From HB2-32-21 sp003448675 (GTDB lineage: Bacteria > Pseudomonadota > Gammaproteobacteria > Pseudomonadales > Porticoccaceae): a DNA stretch of 64,000 bases. Position 1 is the first letter of the stretch. The number at the start of each line of letters is the position of its first letter. The translations under genes and the position numbers were made by a program. Below are positions 16,777 to 26,172 of the stretch, in pieces. The stretch lies in contig JBFHDK010000003.1 of the NCBI GenBank assembly GCA_041584755.1, positions 1 through 64,000 on the forward strand, read 5' to 3'. The notes under the pieces are model-generated. The model searched no databases, was not told the origin of the DNA, and saw nothing but the letters and a program-made list of their open reading frames with translations.

Positions 16777-17922
16777 TTAGTCGACCTTGCCAACATACGT
16801 TCTGGCAATCACCATTTTCATAATGTGGGCGGTGCCATCGCCAATTTGCATGCCCAGCACATCCCTCAGACGCTGGGCGAAGGGCAGTTCCTCGCTGTAG
16901 CCGCCATGGCCGTGGATGAGCAGGCATTGCTGGGTAATATCAAAGGCCAGTTTCGGCGCCCACCATTTGGCCATGGCGGCCTCCTTGGTGTGGTCAAGCC
17001 CCTTGGATTTTAACCACAGGGCTTTCAGACAGACCATGCGGGCGCCTTCCAACTGGGTTTCCGCCTCGGCCAGCGGGAAGGTAATGCCCTGGTTGGCGGC
17101 CAGCGGTTTACCAAAGGTTTCCCGTTCCTGAATAAACTGCCAGGTCTCGTCCAGACATTTGCGCGCCACTGCCAGGCATTGCAGGCCGATCAGGGCGCGG
17201 CTGAAGTCGAAACCCTGCATAACCTGGATAAAGCCCTTGCCCTCCTCGCCGACCCGGTAACGGGCGTCAATGCGCACATCATCAAAATAAAGGGAGCCGC
17301 GGCCGACGGCTTTTTCGCCCAGGTCATCAAAGCGGCCCCGAGTGATGCCCGGGCTATTAAGGTCGACGACAAAGGCGGAAATCCCCCGCGCCCGGTCCTC
17401 GCGGCTGCCGGTGCGGGCAAAGATCAGGCAGATGTCGGCCTGCTCGGCCATGGAAATGGAGGTTTTCTCCCCGTTGAGGATATAGCTGTCGCCATCGCGG
17501 TTTGCGTCCAAAATCAGGTTGGCGGCGTCGGAGCCGCCGCGGGGTTCAGTCAGCCCAATACAGGCGATGGTTTCCCCTGAGCACATGGCGGGGAGGATCT
17601 CCTCAATGACATCGGGATGACCGTGGCGGACGATGCAGCTGGAAATCAAAGAGTGGTTAATGGGCACATAGGCCACATTCATATCGCCTTCGGCGATGAT
17701 TTCGGTAATTAGCCCGGAGGTAAGGACATCCAGACCGCTGCCACCCCAGGCTTCATCCAGCTCCGGTGCGAGGAAGCCCAGCTGGCCCATTTCCCGCACC
17801 ATATCCCGGTCAAAATAGCCGTCTTCTTCTCTTCGTTTATAGGCGGGGGCCAGCTTTTCGCTGGAAAACTTTCTGACGCTGTCGAGCAGTGTTTCCTGAA
17901 AATCAGAGAGGCCAAAATCCAT
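16777..17922 (-). CDS. Acyl-CoA dehydrogenase, probably cyclohexanecarboxyl-CoA dehydrogenase
   Basis: A 381-aa FAD enzyme starting MDFGLSDFQETLLDSVRKFS. FAD/substrate motifs include CIGLTEPRGGSDAANL and GEKTSISMAEQADICLIFAR. At the usual YEGT catalytic site it reads IGDGTAHIM, an Asp in place of Glu; this substitution is reported for some cyclohexane-type acyl-CoA dehydrogenases. First gene of the bad-like operon, so it should introduce the ring double bond (AliB role). ATG 17922 is chosen over an upstream in-frame codon near 18000 because similarity starts there and the promoter lies at 17971-18000. Confidence 0.85.
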   Translation of the reverse strand: MDFGLSDFQETLLDSVRKFSSEKLAPAYKRREEDGYFDRDMVREMGQLGFLAPELDEAWGGSGLDVLTSGLITEIIAEGDMNVAYVPINHSLISSCIVRHGHPDVIEEILPAMCSGETIACIGLTEPRGGSDAANLILDANRDGDSYILNGEKTSISMAEQADICLIFARTGSREDRARGISAFVVDLNSPGITRGRFDDLGEKAVGRGSLYFDDVRIDARYRVGEEGKGFIQVMQGFDFSRALIGLQCLAVARKCLDETWQFIQERETFGKPLAANQGITFPLAEAETQLEGARMVCLKALWLKSKGLDHTKEAAMAKWWAPKLAFDITQQCLLIHGHGGYSEELPFAQRLRDVLGMQIGDGTAHIMKMVIARTYVGKVD

Positions 17923-17970
17923 GGGGGTTTCCGGTTGAAGTGCTTCAAACGACGGGGGCGATGGGCCGGC

Positions 17971-18000
17971 ATAATAGGTAGAGCTTCGAAGGCCTGTCAA
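17971..18000 (-). promoter_or_regulatory. Sigma70 promoter of the bad-like operon
   Basis: On the minus strand TTGACA (17995-18000) is followed after 18 bp by TATTAT (17971-17976), about 49 bp upstream of the acyl-CoA dehydrogenase ATG. Both hexamers are near consensus. Confidence 0.75.
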
Positions 18001-18003
18001 TCG

Positions 18004-18022
18004 GGTGCTAAATTTATGTACC
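18004..18022. promoter_or_regulatory. Imperfect palindrome, candidate MarR-type operator
   Basis: The 19-mer GGTGCTAAATTTATGTACC is an imperfect palindrome (GGT.C..AA.TT..G.ACC). It sits just upstream of the operon's -35 box and about 20-40 bp upstream of a TATAGT (18042-18047) that could be the regulator's -10. It is well placed to be bound by the divergent MarR protein. Assignment is inference from position and symmetry. Confidence 0.45.
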
Positions 18023-18093
18023 AGGGTGTCTTAAGTTGCGCTATAGTAGTGGGCGATACACAGGATTCATATCTAAATGATGGTGACTCTAAT

Positions 18094-18579
18094 ATGGCTC
18101 AAGCGAAACCGACGGGATCTGATATCGAGCTCGATCACGAAGAAGCCGAGCTGGCGCACAAATTTTTTTTCAGGCTGTATCAAACAATCAACCTGACGTT
18201 ACGGGCTGCCAGTAAAACCCTGACGGATGTGGGGATGAGTCCTCAGCAGTGGTCAATTCTCGACTCTTTGTCCCGCCCGGGCCTACAAGAGGGGATGACT
18301 GTTAATGGTCTTGTCGATTATTTAATGGTCAGCCGGCAGAGCCTCAACGGTGTGCTCAAACGGATGGAGGAGCAGGGATACATTGAGCGTGTGGTTAATC
18401 CCGATGATTTGCGCTCACGCATGGTCAGACTCACTGATGAGGGCAAGGCGGTGTGGCGACAGGCCTTTATGAATACCCGAAAGCTGTATACTGAAAGTCT
18501 TCAACATATGACTGATGACCAAAAGCGGGCTGCTATCGCCACCTTTGAACGTATCCAGAAAAACGTCAAAAAGCTCTAG
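18094..18579 (+). CDS. MarR-family regulator of the bad-like operon
   Basis: A 161-aa winged-helix regulator. The HTH lies in VNGLVDYLMVSRQSLNGVLK and the wing in YIERVVNPDDLRSRMVRLTD, both characteristic of MarR. ATG 18094 (MAQAKPTGSD) has GGTGA upstream; earlier in-frame codons reach into the promoter of the divergent operon. Its role by position matches BadR, the MarR regulator of cyclohexanecarboxylate genes in Rhodopseudomonas, which releases DNA on binding a CoA thioester. Confidence 0.85.
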   Translation: MAQAKPTGSDIELDHEEAELAHKFFFRLYQTINLTLRAASKTLTDVGMSPQQWSILDSLSRPGLQEGMTVNGLVDYLMVSRQSLNGVLKRMEEQGYIERVVNPDDLRSRMVRLTDEGKAVWRQAFMNTRKLYTESLQHMTDDQKRAAIATFERIQKNVKKL

Positions 18580-18748
18580 GCCATATTTTATGAAGGGATG
18601 CGGCAGAAAGGATGCGGCACAGTCTTAGCACCAAGGTCTGGTTCACAAGGCACATTAAAGTCCATTCATCTGGTATCCCCAGGGCTGAAAGTTAAGCTCG
18701 CGGGCGGGTATGAAGTGGTTAATCCTCGCCTCGGTAGATTCCCCAACT

Positions 18749-19234
18749 ATGCCAGCGGATCAAACTCAATTTATCAGCGACGAACAAATCCACCGGACGT
18801 GGATGGAGCGCGCGCTGACCTTGGCGGTACGCGCCGAATCCGAAGGGGAAGTGCCGGTTGGCGCGGTGGTGGTGCGCGACGGGCAAATATTGGGAGAAGG
18901 CTGGAATGCGCCGATATTAAGCGCCGACCCCACTGCCCACGCTGAAATTTGCGCATTGCGCATGGCGGCGCGGCAAGCGCAAAACTATCGGCTTCCCGGC
19001 GCCACCCTGTATGTGACCCTTGAGCCCTGCGTCATGTGCATCGGCGCTGCGATTCACAGCCGGATAGCGCGTTTGGTCTTTGCCGCCACGGAGCCTCGCG
19101 CCGGGGCGGTTGTTAGCCAGCTAAGCCTGTTGAATGAAGGTCATTTCAACCATCGAATTGAATGGGTTGGTGGTGTGCTGGCGGAGCGTTCAGCCACGTT
19201 GTTGCGGGAGTTCTTTCGTTCCCGTCGCAAATAG
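18749..19234 (+). CDS. tadA: tRNA-specific adenosine deaminase TadA
   Basis: Converts A34 to inosine in tRNA-Arg(ACG). Zinc/catalytic motifs: TAHAEICALRMAARQ (His and catalytic Glu) and TLEPCVMCIGAAIHSRIARL (two Cys). The N-terminal helix WMERALTLAVRAESEGEVPV matches the family. ATG 18749 gives 161 aa; an in-frame ATG at 18710 is possible, and neither has a strong ribosome site. Confidence 0.93.
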   Translation: MPADQTQFISDEQIHRTWMERALTLAVRAESEGEVPVGAVVVRDGQILGEGWNAPILSADPTAHAEICALRMAARQAQNYRLPGATLYVTLEPCVMCIGAAIHSRIARLVFAATEPRAGAVVSQLSLLNEGHFNHRIEWVGGVLAERSATLLREFFRSRRK

Positions 19235-19263
19235 TGATTGACGGTAGCCCCTCAAGCGCAGAC

Positions 19264-20721
19264 CTATAACGGCAGGGACAGACTGCCGCCGACGTGGTTG
19301 GTAGCGGTTGGGGCTTCCTTTGCCAGTGCTTCACGTTGCACCTGCTGAATATCGTGCCACTGCAAAATACTTCTAAAGTGACGGATGTTTTTCACATACC
19401 TCACTGGCTCGTTGCCCCGTGCGTAGCCGTGTTTAACGGTCGCGTGATACTTTTTTTGCTGTAGCAGCGGCAGGTATTCGCGGACATCGCGCCAAAGATT
19501 CGGGTTGCCTTTGTGGCGCTGGGTCAGTACTCGGGCGTCTTCGAGGTGACCCATGCCAACGTTATAGGCAGCCAGTGCAAACCAGGTGCGATCGGGTTCC
19601 TTGATGGATTCTGGTAGACGCTCCCGGATCTCTACAAAATAACGGGTGCCACCCCGGATACTCTGCTCGGGACTGAGACGGTTTTCAACCCCCAGTTCCC
19701 GGGCGGTGTCTCTGGTCAGCATCATCATGCCACGAACTCCGGTGGGCGACTTTGCTTTTGGGTTCCAGTGGGACTCCTGATAGGCCATGGAAGCGAGCAA
19801 CCGCCAGTCCAGGTCATAATCCCTCGCTGCCCGCTCGAACATTGGCCTGAACTTGGCCAGCCGCTGGTCGATGCGACGCATGAAGAGTTGCGAGCCGGCA
19901 ACGGAAAAGCTATCCGTATGATCATAGATTCGCGCTTTTAATCTCGCCAACTTGCCACTGGCGCTGAATTTTTCCAGGAACAGATTGGCTGCCTTGAGCA
20001 GGCTTGTGTCCTCATAATCGGGGAAAACCCAGGCGACGGCTTGCTCGTCAGTCAAATAGAAGCCAGTTCTGGCTTTGGGATAGAGGCTTCTATTCAATGC
20101 ATAGGCGCTTGAGTCAACCACCGCGTAATCAGCCTGACCCTCGTGCACCATCTGCATGAGATCCAGCATTTCGGTATCCCGTAGCGCCTGCCACCGCAAG
20201 TCAGGGTGATTTTTGGTGAGTTGTTTAAGATGCTCGGTATGGGAACTGTTGGCTACCGCCACCAGGCGACCGCCGATGAGGTCTTCGATGGTGCTGGGGC
20301 GCGGGTCACCCATTCTATACACCAGTGCTTGTCTGACGGTTTTGTAGGGCGTCGAAAACAGCAGACGTTTTTTTCTCTGTTCGGTGATGGTTAAGCCAGC
20401 ACCCGCAAAGTGGCCCCGGGGGCCGCCAACGGCATGAAACAGAGCATCCAGATTTTCTATCAGGTGGACTTCAAGGTTCACACCCAGATGGTCGGCAAAA
20501 GCCTTGGCCAGCAGGTATTCAAAGCCGTTGGGTCCCCTGGCATCTTCAAAATAGGTGGTTGGCCCGACGAAGGTGATCATCCGCAGGATGCCTTCTTTCT
20601 GTACTTGTTCAAGTACTGACTGAGCTCCGCTGGTAGAAAGGTTCAGTGCGAGTGTGCACAGCAATGCCACGACTACCAGTCGCCGCACGGTTATCTTTGT
20701 TGCTCGCAGTGATCGCGCCAA
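19264..20721 (-). CDS. mltF: Membrane-bound lytic murein transglycosylase F
   Basis: A 485-aa periplasmic protein with an N-terminal hydrophobic segment (LVVVALLCTLALNLS). A substrate-binding-protein-like domain follows (ILRMITFVGPTTYFEDARGP onward), then a C-terminal SLT transglycosylase domain with the catalytic Glu in MAYQESHWNPKAKSPTGVRG. It cleaves peptidoglycan glycan strands to anhydromuropeptides. The start is TTG 20721; a GTG about 11 codons later is an alternative. It is divergent from purL. Confidence 0.92.
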   Translation of the reverse strand: MARSLRATKITVRRLVVVALLCTLALNLSTSGAQSVLEQVQKEGILRMITFVGPTTYFEDARGPNGFEYLLAKAFADHLGVNLEVHLIENLDALFHAVGGPRGHFAGAGLTITEQRKKRLLFSTPYKTVRQALVYRMGDPRPSTIEDLIGGRLVAVANSSHTEHLKQLTKNHPDLRWQALRDTEMLDLMQMVHEGQADYAVVDSSAYALNRSLYPKARTGFYLTDEQAVAWVFPDYEDTSLLKAANLFLEKFSASGKLARLKARIYDHTDSFSVAGSQLFMRRIDQRLAKFRPMFERAARDYDLDWRLLASMAYQESHWNPKAKSPTGVRGMMMLTRDTARELGVENRLSPEQSIRGGTRYFVEIRERLPESIKEPDRTWFALAAYNVGMGHLEDARVLTQRHKGNPNLWRDVREYLPLLQQKKYHATVKHGYARGNEPVRYVKNIRHFRSILQWHDIQQVQREALAKEAPTATNHVGGSLSLPL

Positions 20722-20946
20722 GTGCTTGTACCAGTGCCTGATAAGTTCGGGTTAGTGAGGTGGTTTCAGAAGACCATTTTACCTGCTTCCGGCCCCCGAC
20801 GACTTAACAATGTGTCGAGGCAAGGTGGTTGACTATTGGTCCTTGGCCAACGCTACATCACTTCTCCCAGATCAAGTACAATGACTGCGCGGCGCGATCC
20901 ACACGATCAATCCGAACCCGGTTCCACCTGTTTTTGAGAATTGCTG

Positions 20947-23900
20947 ATGCTGATCCTGCGCGGCGCCCCGGCGTTATCCGCTTTCCGTAAGTCCAGAATA
21001 CTCACCACTCTGCGGGCAGAAGCCCCCCATATCCACGACATTTACGCAGAATACGTGCACTTTGTCGACTTGGTCGCGAGCCTGTCCGAAGCCGATCATG
21101 GGACCCTGGAGGCCTTGCTACAGTACGGGCCTTCGGCGCTACCCTGTGATCCCACGGGACAGTCATTACTGGTCGTGCCTCGCCCCGGCACCCTCTCGCC
21201 CTGGTCCAGCAAGGCCACGGATATTATCCATAACGTCGGCCTGAGCGGCGTTAGACGTATTGAACGGGGAATCGTCTATTACCTGAGCAGCGACACCTCG
21301 CTTACTGAAAGTGAGCTTGTATTGGCAGCCGCCTGTCTCCATGACCGCATGGTGGAAACAGTGCTGGACAGTTACGAGCAGGCCGAGCGCTTATTTGCCA
21401 CCTATGAGCCGAAACCCCTGAGTTTGGTGGATGTACTGAACGGTGGCCGAAATGCTCTGGTGCTGGCCAATGTCGAGCTGGGTCTGGCCCTGGCTGAGGA
21501 TGAGATCGACTATCTGCTGGACAATTTTGCCGCATTGCAACGCAATCCCACCGATGTTGAGTTGATGATGTTCGCCCAGGCCAACTCCGAGCACTGCCGG
21601 CACAAAATTTTCAATGCTAGCTGGAGCATTGATGGGCGTGAACAGCCCCGTTCCCTGTTTGACATGATTAAAAACACCAAAGCCTGCAGTGGGGAAGGCA
21701 TCCTGTCAGCCTATGCAGATAACGCGGCGGTGATAGAAGGGCACACCGGCGGGCGTTTTTTCCCCTCGCCCAGCGAGGGCGTCTATGGCTACGCCGAAGA
21801 ACCGGTCCACCTGCTGATGAAAGTGGAAACCCATAACCACCCAACGGCTATTGCGCCTTTTCCTGGGGCGGGGACTGGCTCCGGGGGTGAAATTCGTGAT
21901 GAAGGCGCGGTGGGTCGGGGTTCCAAACCCAAGGCTGGCTTGACCGGATTCAGCGTCAGTCATTTGCGTATCCCCGATTACATCCAGCCCTGGGAGGATG
22001 ACTACGGCAAGCCGGATCGTATCGTCTCGGCCCTGGATATTATGCTGGAGGGCCCCATCGGCGGCGCGGCTTTCAATAACGAGTATGGCCGGCCCAACCT
22101 CTGCGGTTATTTCCGCAGTTTCGAGCTGGATTTTGATGGTCAGCGGCGTGGCTATCACAAGCCCATCATGATTGCCGGCGGTTACGGCAATATTCGCGCT
22201 GGGGACGTGGACAAGCCGGAATTCGAACCGGGCCATCAACTGGTGGTGCTGGGCGGTCCGGCCATGCTGATTGGCCTGGGTGGTGGCGCGGCCTCGTCCA
22301 TGGCCTCGGGCGCCAGCAGTGAAGATCTGGATTTTGCCTCCGTGCAGAGGCAGAACCCGGAAATTGAGCGCCGCTGTCAGGAAGTTATCGACGCCTGCTG
22401 GCAGCTGGGTGAGTACAACCCCATCGCTTTTATCCACGATGTCGGCGCTGGTGGTCTGTCCAATGCTTTCCCCGAGCTGGTAAAGGATGGCGGCTGCGGC
22501 GGCGCCTTTGAATTGCGCAAGGTGCCCAATGCTGAGCCGGGTATGTCACCCCTGGAAATCTGGTGTAACGAGGCGCAGGAGCGTTATGTGTTGGCCGTTG
22601 CCCCGGAAAACCTGGCCCGCTTTGAGGCTATCTGCGATCGGGAGCGCTGTCCCTATGCGGTGGTGGGCGAATCGACCGATGAAAAACGTATCCGCCTTGG
22701 CGATAGTGATTTCGCCAACCAGCCGATCGACCTGCCCATGTCCGTACTATTTGGCAAGCCGCCAAAAATGCATCGCGATGTCACCAGCAAGGCCGCCCGG
22801 GCCGATGAATTTTCCTTTGCTGGTGTCTCTCTTGAGCAGGCCGCGGAACAGGTGCTGCGTCACCCAACTGTCGCCAGCAAGAGTTTTCTAATCACTATTG
22901 GCGATCGCTCTATTACCGGCATGGTGGCCAGGGACCAGATGGTCGGCCCCTGGCAGGTGCCGGTTGCCGATTATGGAATGACCACTACCACCTACGATAG
23001 TTACACCGGTGAAGTTATGGCCATGGGCGAGCGCACGCCGCTGGCTTTGGTCGACGGCCCTGCCTCCGGGCGTATGGCAATTGGCGAGGCCATTACCAAC
23101 ATCGCTGGCGCCGGGGTCGAGGAGCTTGGCGATATCAAGCTGTCCGCCAACTGGATGTGCGCGGCCGGTCATGCGGGTGAGGACGAGAAGCTCTATCGTA
23201 CTGTCGAAGCCGTGGGCATGGATCTGTGCCCCGAACTGGGTATCGCCATTCCGGTGGGCAAGGATTCCATGTCCATGCGCACCCAGTGGCGACAGGACCG
23301 TCACGACAAAGCCGTCACCGCGCCCCTTTCACTGGTGATTTCCGCCTTTGCGCCAGTGCCGGATGTGCGCTGGGCGTTGACACCTCAGTTGCGAACCGAT
23401 GGCGATTTTATAAAAAACAGCCAGCTGATTCTGGTGGATCTGGGTAGGGGCAAGGATCGTCTCGGTGGTTCGGTGCTGGCGCAGACTTATCAGCAATTTG
23501 GCGGGGCGGTGCCGGATCTGGACCAACCGTCCCTGCTGAAAGGCTTTTTTGATGCCCTGAAAGATTGCATTGCCAATGCCTGGGTATTGGCCTATCACGA
23601 CCGATCCGATGGTGGCTTGTTCACCACACTGGCGGAAATGAGCTTTGCCGGACGGGTGGGTCTCGATATTACTGTGTCTGAAAGTTCCGGTGATGACGGC
23701 GCGCTAATTGCTCGATTGTTCAGTGAAGAGCTGGGCGCCGTACTGCAAGTGGCGGATGAGCACGTCGAATCCGTGTTGGCTACGTTTGCCGACCATGAAC
23801 TGGAAGCTTGCCTGTCTGGCATCGGCCGACTTAACCACCGGGATAGTGTGCAAATTACGCGTGGCGATACGGTGGTCTTTGAGCAACCCCGCGCCCGTAT

Positions 23901-24840
23901 GCAGCAGACCTGGGCCGAGACCAGTTACCGGATGCAGGCATTGCGGGATAATCCCGATTGCGCCCGGCAGGAGTACGAGAGTATTGCCGAGGATGATCCG
24001 GGTCTCAACGCCAGACTGACTTTTGATGTTAGCGAGGATGTCGCCGCGGCTTTTATCAATACCGGTGTGCGTCCCCGCCTGGCGGTGTTACGAGAGCAGG
24101 GCGTGAACGGGCAGATGGAAATGGCGGCGGCTTTTGATCGGGCTGGTTTTGCCGCTGTCGATGTGCATATGAGCGATCTGGTAGCAGGCCGGACTGATTT
24201 GTCAGGCTTCCAGGGTCTGGTGGCATGCGGCGGATTTTCCTATGGCGATGTGCTTGGCGCCGGGGAGGGTTGGGCCAAGACTATCCTTTACAATGCTGGA
24301 CTAAAGGATATGTTCAGCGCCTATTTTGAGCGTCCGGACACCTTTACCCTGGGCGTATGCAACGGCTGCCAGATGCTCTCCAGTCTGAAAACACTGATTC
24401 CCGGCGCCGAGGCCTGGCCCCGTTTTGTGCGTAATACTTCCGAGCAGTTCGAGGCGCGGGTGGCCTTGATTAAAATCGAATCGTCCCCATCCGTGTTACT
24501 GGAAGGCATGGCGGGCTCATACTTACCCATTGCCGTTGCCCACGGCGAAGGGCGGGCGGAGTTTTCCGCTTCCATTGATGCTCGGGGCGAGGGAAGTGCT
24601 TTAGTGGCGCTGCGATACACAGATAATCAGCACCAGGTGACCGAAGTTTATCCTGCCAACCCCAATGGCTCGCCCAAGGGGCTGGCCGGGGTGACCAGCG
24701 ATGATGGGCGGGTAACGATTATGATGCCCCATCCGGAGCGGGTGTACCGTACAGTGAGCAACTCCTGGTATCCGCGGGACTGGGGTGAAGATGGGGGTTG
24801 GATGCGCTTATTTAGAAATGCAAGGGTATATTGCCAATGA
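20947..24840 (+). CDS. purL: Phosphoribosylformylglycinamidine synthase
   Basis: Fourth step of purine synthesis, converting FGAR and glutamine to FGAM. It is the large single-chain form (1297 aa), usual in gammaproteobacteria. The order is: N-terminal domain, linker (MMFAQANSEHCRHKIFNASW), two ATPase halves (KVETHNHPTAIAPFPGAGTG), then a glutaminase domain with the nucleophile Cys in LGVCNGCQML and MMPHPERVYR at the end. ATG 20947 gives MLILRGAPALSAF, matching the family start; a TTG two codons earlier is less likely. The stop overlaps the next gene. Confidence 0.97.
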   Translation: MLILRGAPALSAFRKSRILTTLRAEAPHIHDIYAEYVHFVDLVASLSEADHGTLEALLQYGPSALPCDPTGQSLLVVPRPGTLSPWSSKATDIIHNVGLSGVRRIERGIVYYLSSDTSLTESELVLAAACLHDRMVETVLDSYEQAERLFATYEPKPLSLVDVLNGGRNALVLANVELGLALAEDEIDYLLDNFAALQRNPTDVELMMFAQANSEHCRHKIFNASWSIDGREQPRSLFDMIKNTKACSGEGILSAYADNAAVIEGHTGGRFFPSPSEGVYGYAEEPVHLLMKVETHNHPTAIAPFPGAGTGSGGEIRDEGAVGRGSKPKAGLTGFSVSHLRIPDYIQPWEDDYGKPDRIVSALDIMLEGPIGGAAFNNEYGRPNLCGYFRSFELDFDGQRRGYHKPIMIAGGYGNIRAGDVDKPEFEPGHQLVVLGGPAMLIGLGGGAASSMASGASSEDLDFASVQRQNPEIERRCQEVIDACWQLGEYNPIAFIHDVGAGGLSNAFPELVKDGGCGGAFELRKVPNAEPGMSPLEIWCNEAQERYVLAVAPENLARFEAICDRERCPYAVVGESTDEKRIRLGDSDFANQPIDLPMSVLFGKPPKMHRDVTSKAARADEFSFAGVSLEQAAEQVLRHPTVASKSFLITIGDRSITGMVARDQMVGPWQVPVADYGMTTTTYDSYTGEVMAMGERTPLALVDGPASGRMAIGEAITNIAGAGVEELGDIKLSANWMCAAGHAGEDEKLYRTVEAVGMDLCPELGIAIPVGKDSMSMRTQWRQDRHDKAVTAPLSLVISAFAPVPDVRWALTPQLRTDGDFIKNSQLILVDLGRGKDRLGGSVLAQTYQQFGGAVPDLDQPSLLKGFFDALKDCIANAWVLAYHDRSDGGLFTTLAEMSFAGRVGLDITVSESSGDDGALIARLFSEELGAVLQVADEHVESVLATFADHELEACLSGIGRLNHRDSVQITRGDTVVFEQPRARMQQTWAETSYRMQALRDNPDCARQEYESIAEDDPGLNARLTFDVSEDVAAAFINTGVRPRLAVLREQGVNGQMEMAAAFDRAGFAAVDVHMSDLVAGRTDLSGFQGLVACGGFSYGDVLGAGEGWAKTILYNAGLKDMFSAYFERPDTFTLGVCNGCQMLSSLKTLIPGAEAWPRFVRNTSEQFEARVALIKIESSPSVLLEGMAGSYLPIAVAHGEGRAEFSASIDARGEGSALVALRYTDNQHQVTEVYPANPNGSPKGLAGVTSDDGRVTIMMPHPERVYRTVSNSWYPRDWGEDGGWMRLFRNARVYCQ

Positions 24841-25691
24841 GTGAACTTATTGTAGAAATTAATGAACAAAACGCGCAGCAGGTTTTGATTGAAGAATCCG
24901 CTAAGCGTCTGGTAGTGGTCGATTTTTGGGCCGACTGGTGCGCGCCTTGCAAAGCTCTGATGCCGATTCTGGAAAAGCTGGCCAATGAGTATCAGGGACA
25001 GTTTTTGTTGGCCAAAATCAATGCCGATGAACAACAGCAGATCGCCGGCCAGTTCGGCATTCGTAGCCTGCCTACTGTGATATTTATGAAAGACGGGCAG
25101 CCCATTGATGCTTTTCAGGGGGCGCTGCCGGAGACGGAAATTCGCGCCAAACTGGAACAACATCTACCCAGCCCCTGGGATGCCTTGCTCGCTGAGGTGC
25201 AACAGAAACTGGCCGCCGGTGAGTTTGAAAGCGCCCTGGAAGATCTGCGTCCGGCTTACGAAGGCTCCGAGCGGCGCTACGATGTCGCCATGTCACTGGC
25301 TTATACCCTGATGCAGTTGAACCGTTGTGATGAATCACAATCGATACTCGACGCCATTCCCCTGGCGGATCGCACCCCGGAGTACGAGCAGATGCTGGCG
25401 CAGCTGGAACTCAAACGGGAGGCCAGTAAAACCCCGGAAATCCAGGCACTTGAAGATCAGCTCAATCAGGATCCGGACAATCTCGAACTGGCCTACGAGC
25501 TGGCGGTGCAATTCAGCCAGAGTAATCATTTCAAGGAATCCCTGGCGCTGCTGTTTGACATCCTGAAACAGGACAGGGAGTTTCGCGATGGCGGCGCCCG
25601 CAAAGCCTTTCTCGATGTGCTGGCGGCGCTGGGTAAAGGTGATCCCCTGGCAGTCGAATATCAGCGTAAGTTCTTTAATCTACTCTATTAA
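24837..25691 (+). CDS. Thioredoxin-fold chaperone, CnoX/YbbN-like
   Basis: A 284-aa protein with an N-terminal thioredoxin domain with a complete active site WCAPC (Cys 35 and 38), then a helical TPR-like region in residues 110-284 (EYEQMLAQLELKREAS onward). This architecture is that of YbbN/CnoX chaperedoxins; E. coli YbbN lacks the full CxxC, so this version may be redox active. ATG 24837 overlaps the purL stop (ATGA). Confidence 0.88.
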   Translation: MSELIVEINEQNAQQVLIEESAKRLVVVDFWADWCAPCKALMPILEKLANEYQGQFLLAKINADEQQQIAGQFGIRSLPTVIFMKDGQPIDAFQGALPETEIRAKLEQHLPSPWDALLAEVQQKLAAGEFESALEDLRPAYEGSERRYDVAMSLAYTLMQLNRCDESQSILDAIPLADRTPEYEQMLAQLELKREASKTPEIQALEDQLNQDPDNLELAYELAVQFSQSNHFKESLALLFDILKQDREFRDGGARKAFLDVLAALGKGDPLAVEYQRKFFNLLY

Positions 25692-25694
25692 GTT

Positions 25695-26006
25695 TTGTAT
25701 AAACTCTGTTTTTACGTCCCGGAAAGTCATCTTGAGGCAGTAAAGCTGGCGTTGTTCGATGCCGGTGCGGGACGCCAGGGGGATTATGATCAATGCTGCT
25801 GGCAGAACCTGGGCGAAGGGCAGTTTCGCCCTCTGGCTGGTAGCAAACCTTATTTGGGGCAGGCGCACCGGCTAAGTCGCGTTCCGGAATACAAAGTTGA
25901 AATGTTGTGCGAGGAAAAAATAATAGAAAAGGTCCTCGCTGCGCTTAGAAAAAGCCATCCCTACGAAGAGCCAGCCTACGATGTTATAAGGCTAGAAAGT
26001 ATCTGA
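25695..26006 (+). CDS. NIF3-associated (YqfO C-terminal-like) protein
   Basis: A 103-aa protein of the small NGG1p-interacting factor 3-related family, CutA-like in fold. Typical text: LCFYVPESHLEAVKLALFDA, a GxYDxCxW-like stretch (GDYDQCCWQNLGEGQFRP), and the C-terminal SHPYEEPAYDVIRL. The start appears to be TTG 25695, three bases after the preceding stop, with no in-frame ATG that keeps the N-terminal strand. Its biochemical role is unknown. Confidence 0.8.
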   Translation: MYKLCFYVPESHLEAVKLALFDAGAGRQGDYDQCCWQNLGEGQFRPLAGSKPYLGQAHRLSRVPEYKVEMLCEEKIIEKVLAALRKSHPYEEPAYDVIRLESI

Positions 26007-26106
26007 TTCCGGGCACCAGTTGTTCGGTGGCCTTGTCTCTGACCTATTTTCAACCTTCTGTCATACATTTTAATTTATTTGATATAGAACAAAACTTCGC
26101 TTATGT

Positions 26107-26136
26107 GATTGGAAAATTGCGTTTTTGTCCCCATTG
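26107..26136 (+). promoter_or_regulatory. Candidate heat-shock (sigma32) promoter of clpB
   Basis: CCCCATTG (26129-26136) resembles the sigma32 -10 element CCCCATnT. About 13 bp upstream is GATTGGAAA, a weak match to the -35 CTTGAAA. It lies 37 bp before the clpB start. The match is partial. Confidence 0.45.
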
Positions 26137-26172
26137 AGTAGTTCATGGTGTGTCTATTAACGTGAGGCCTCG

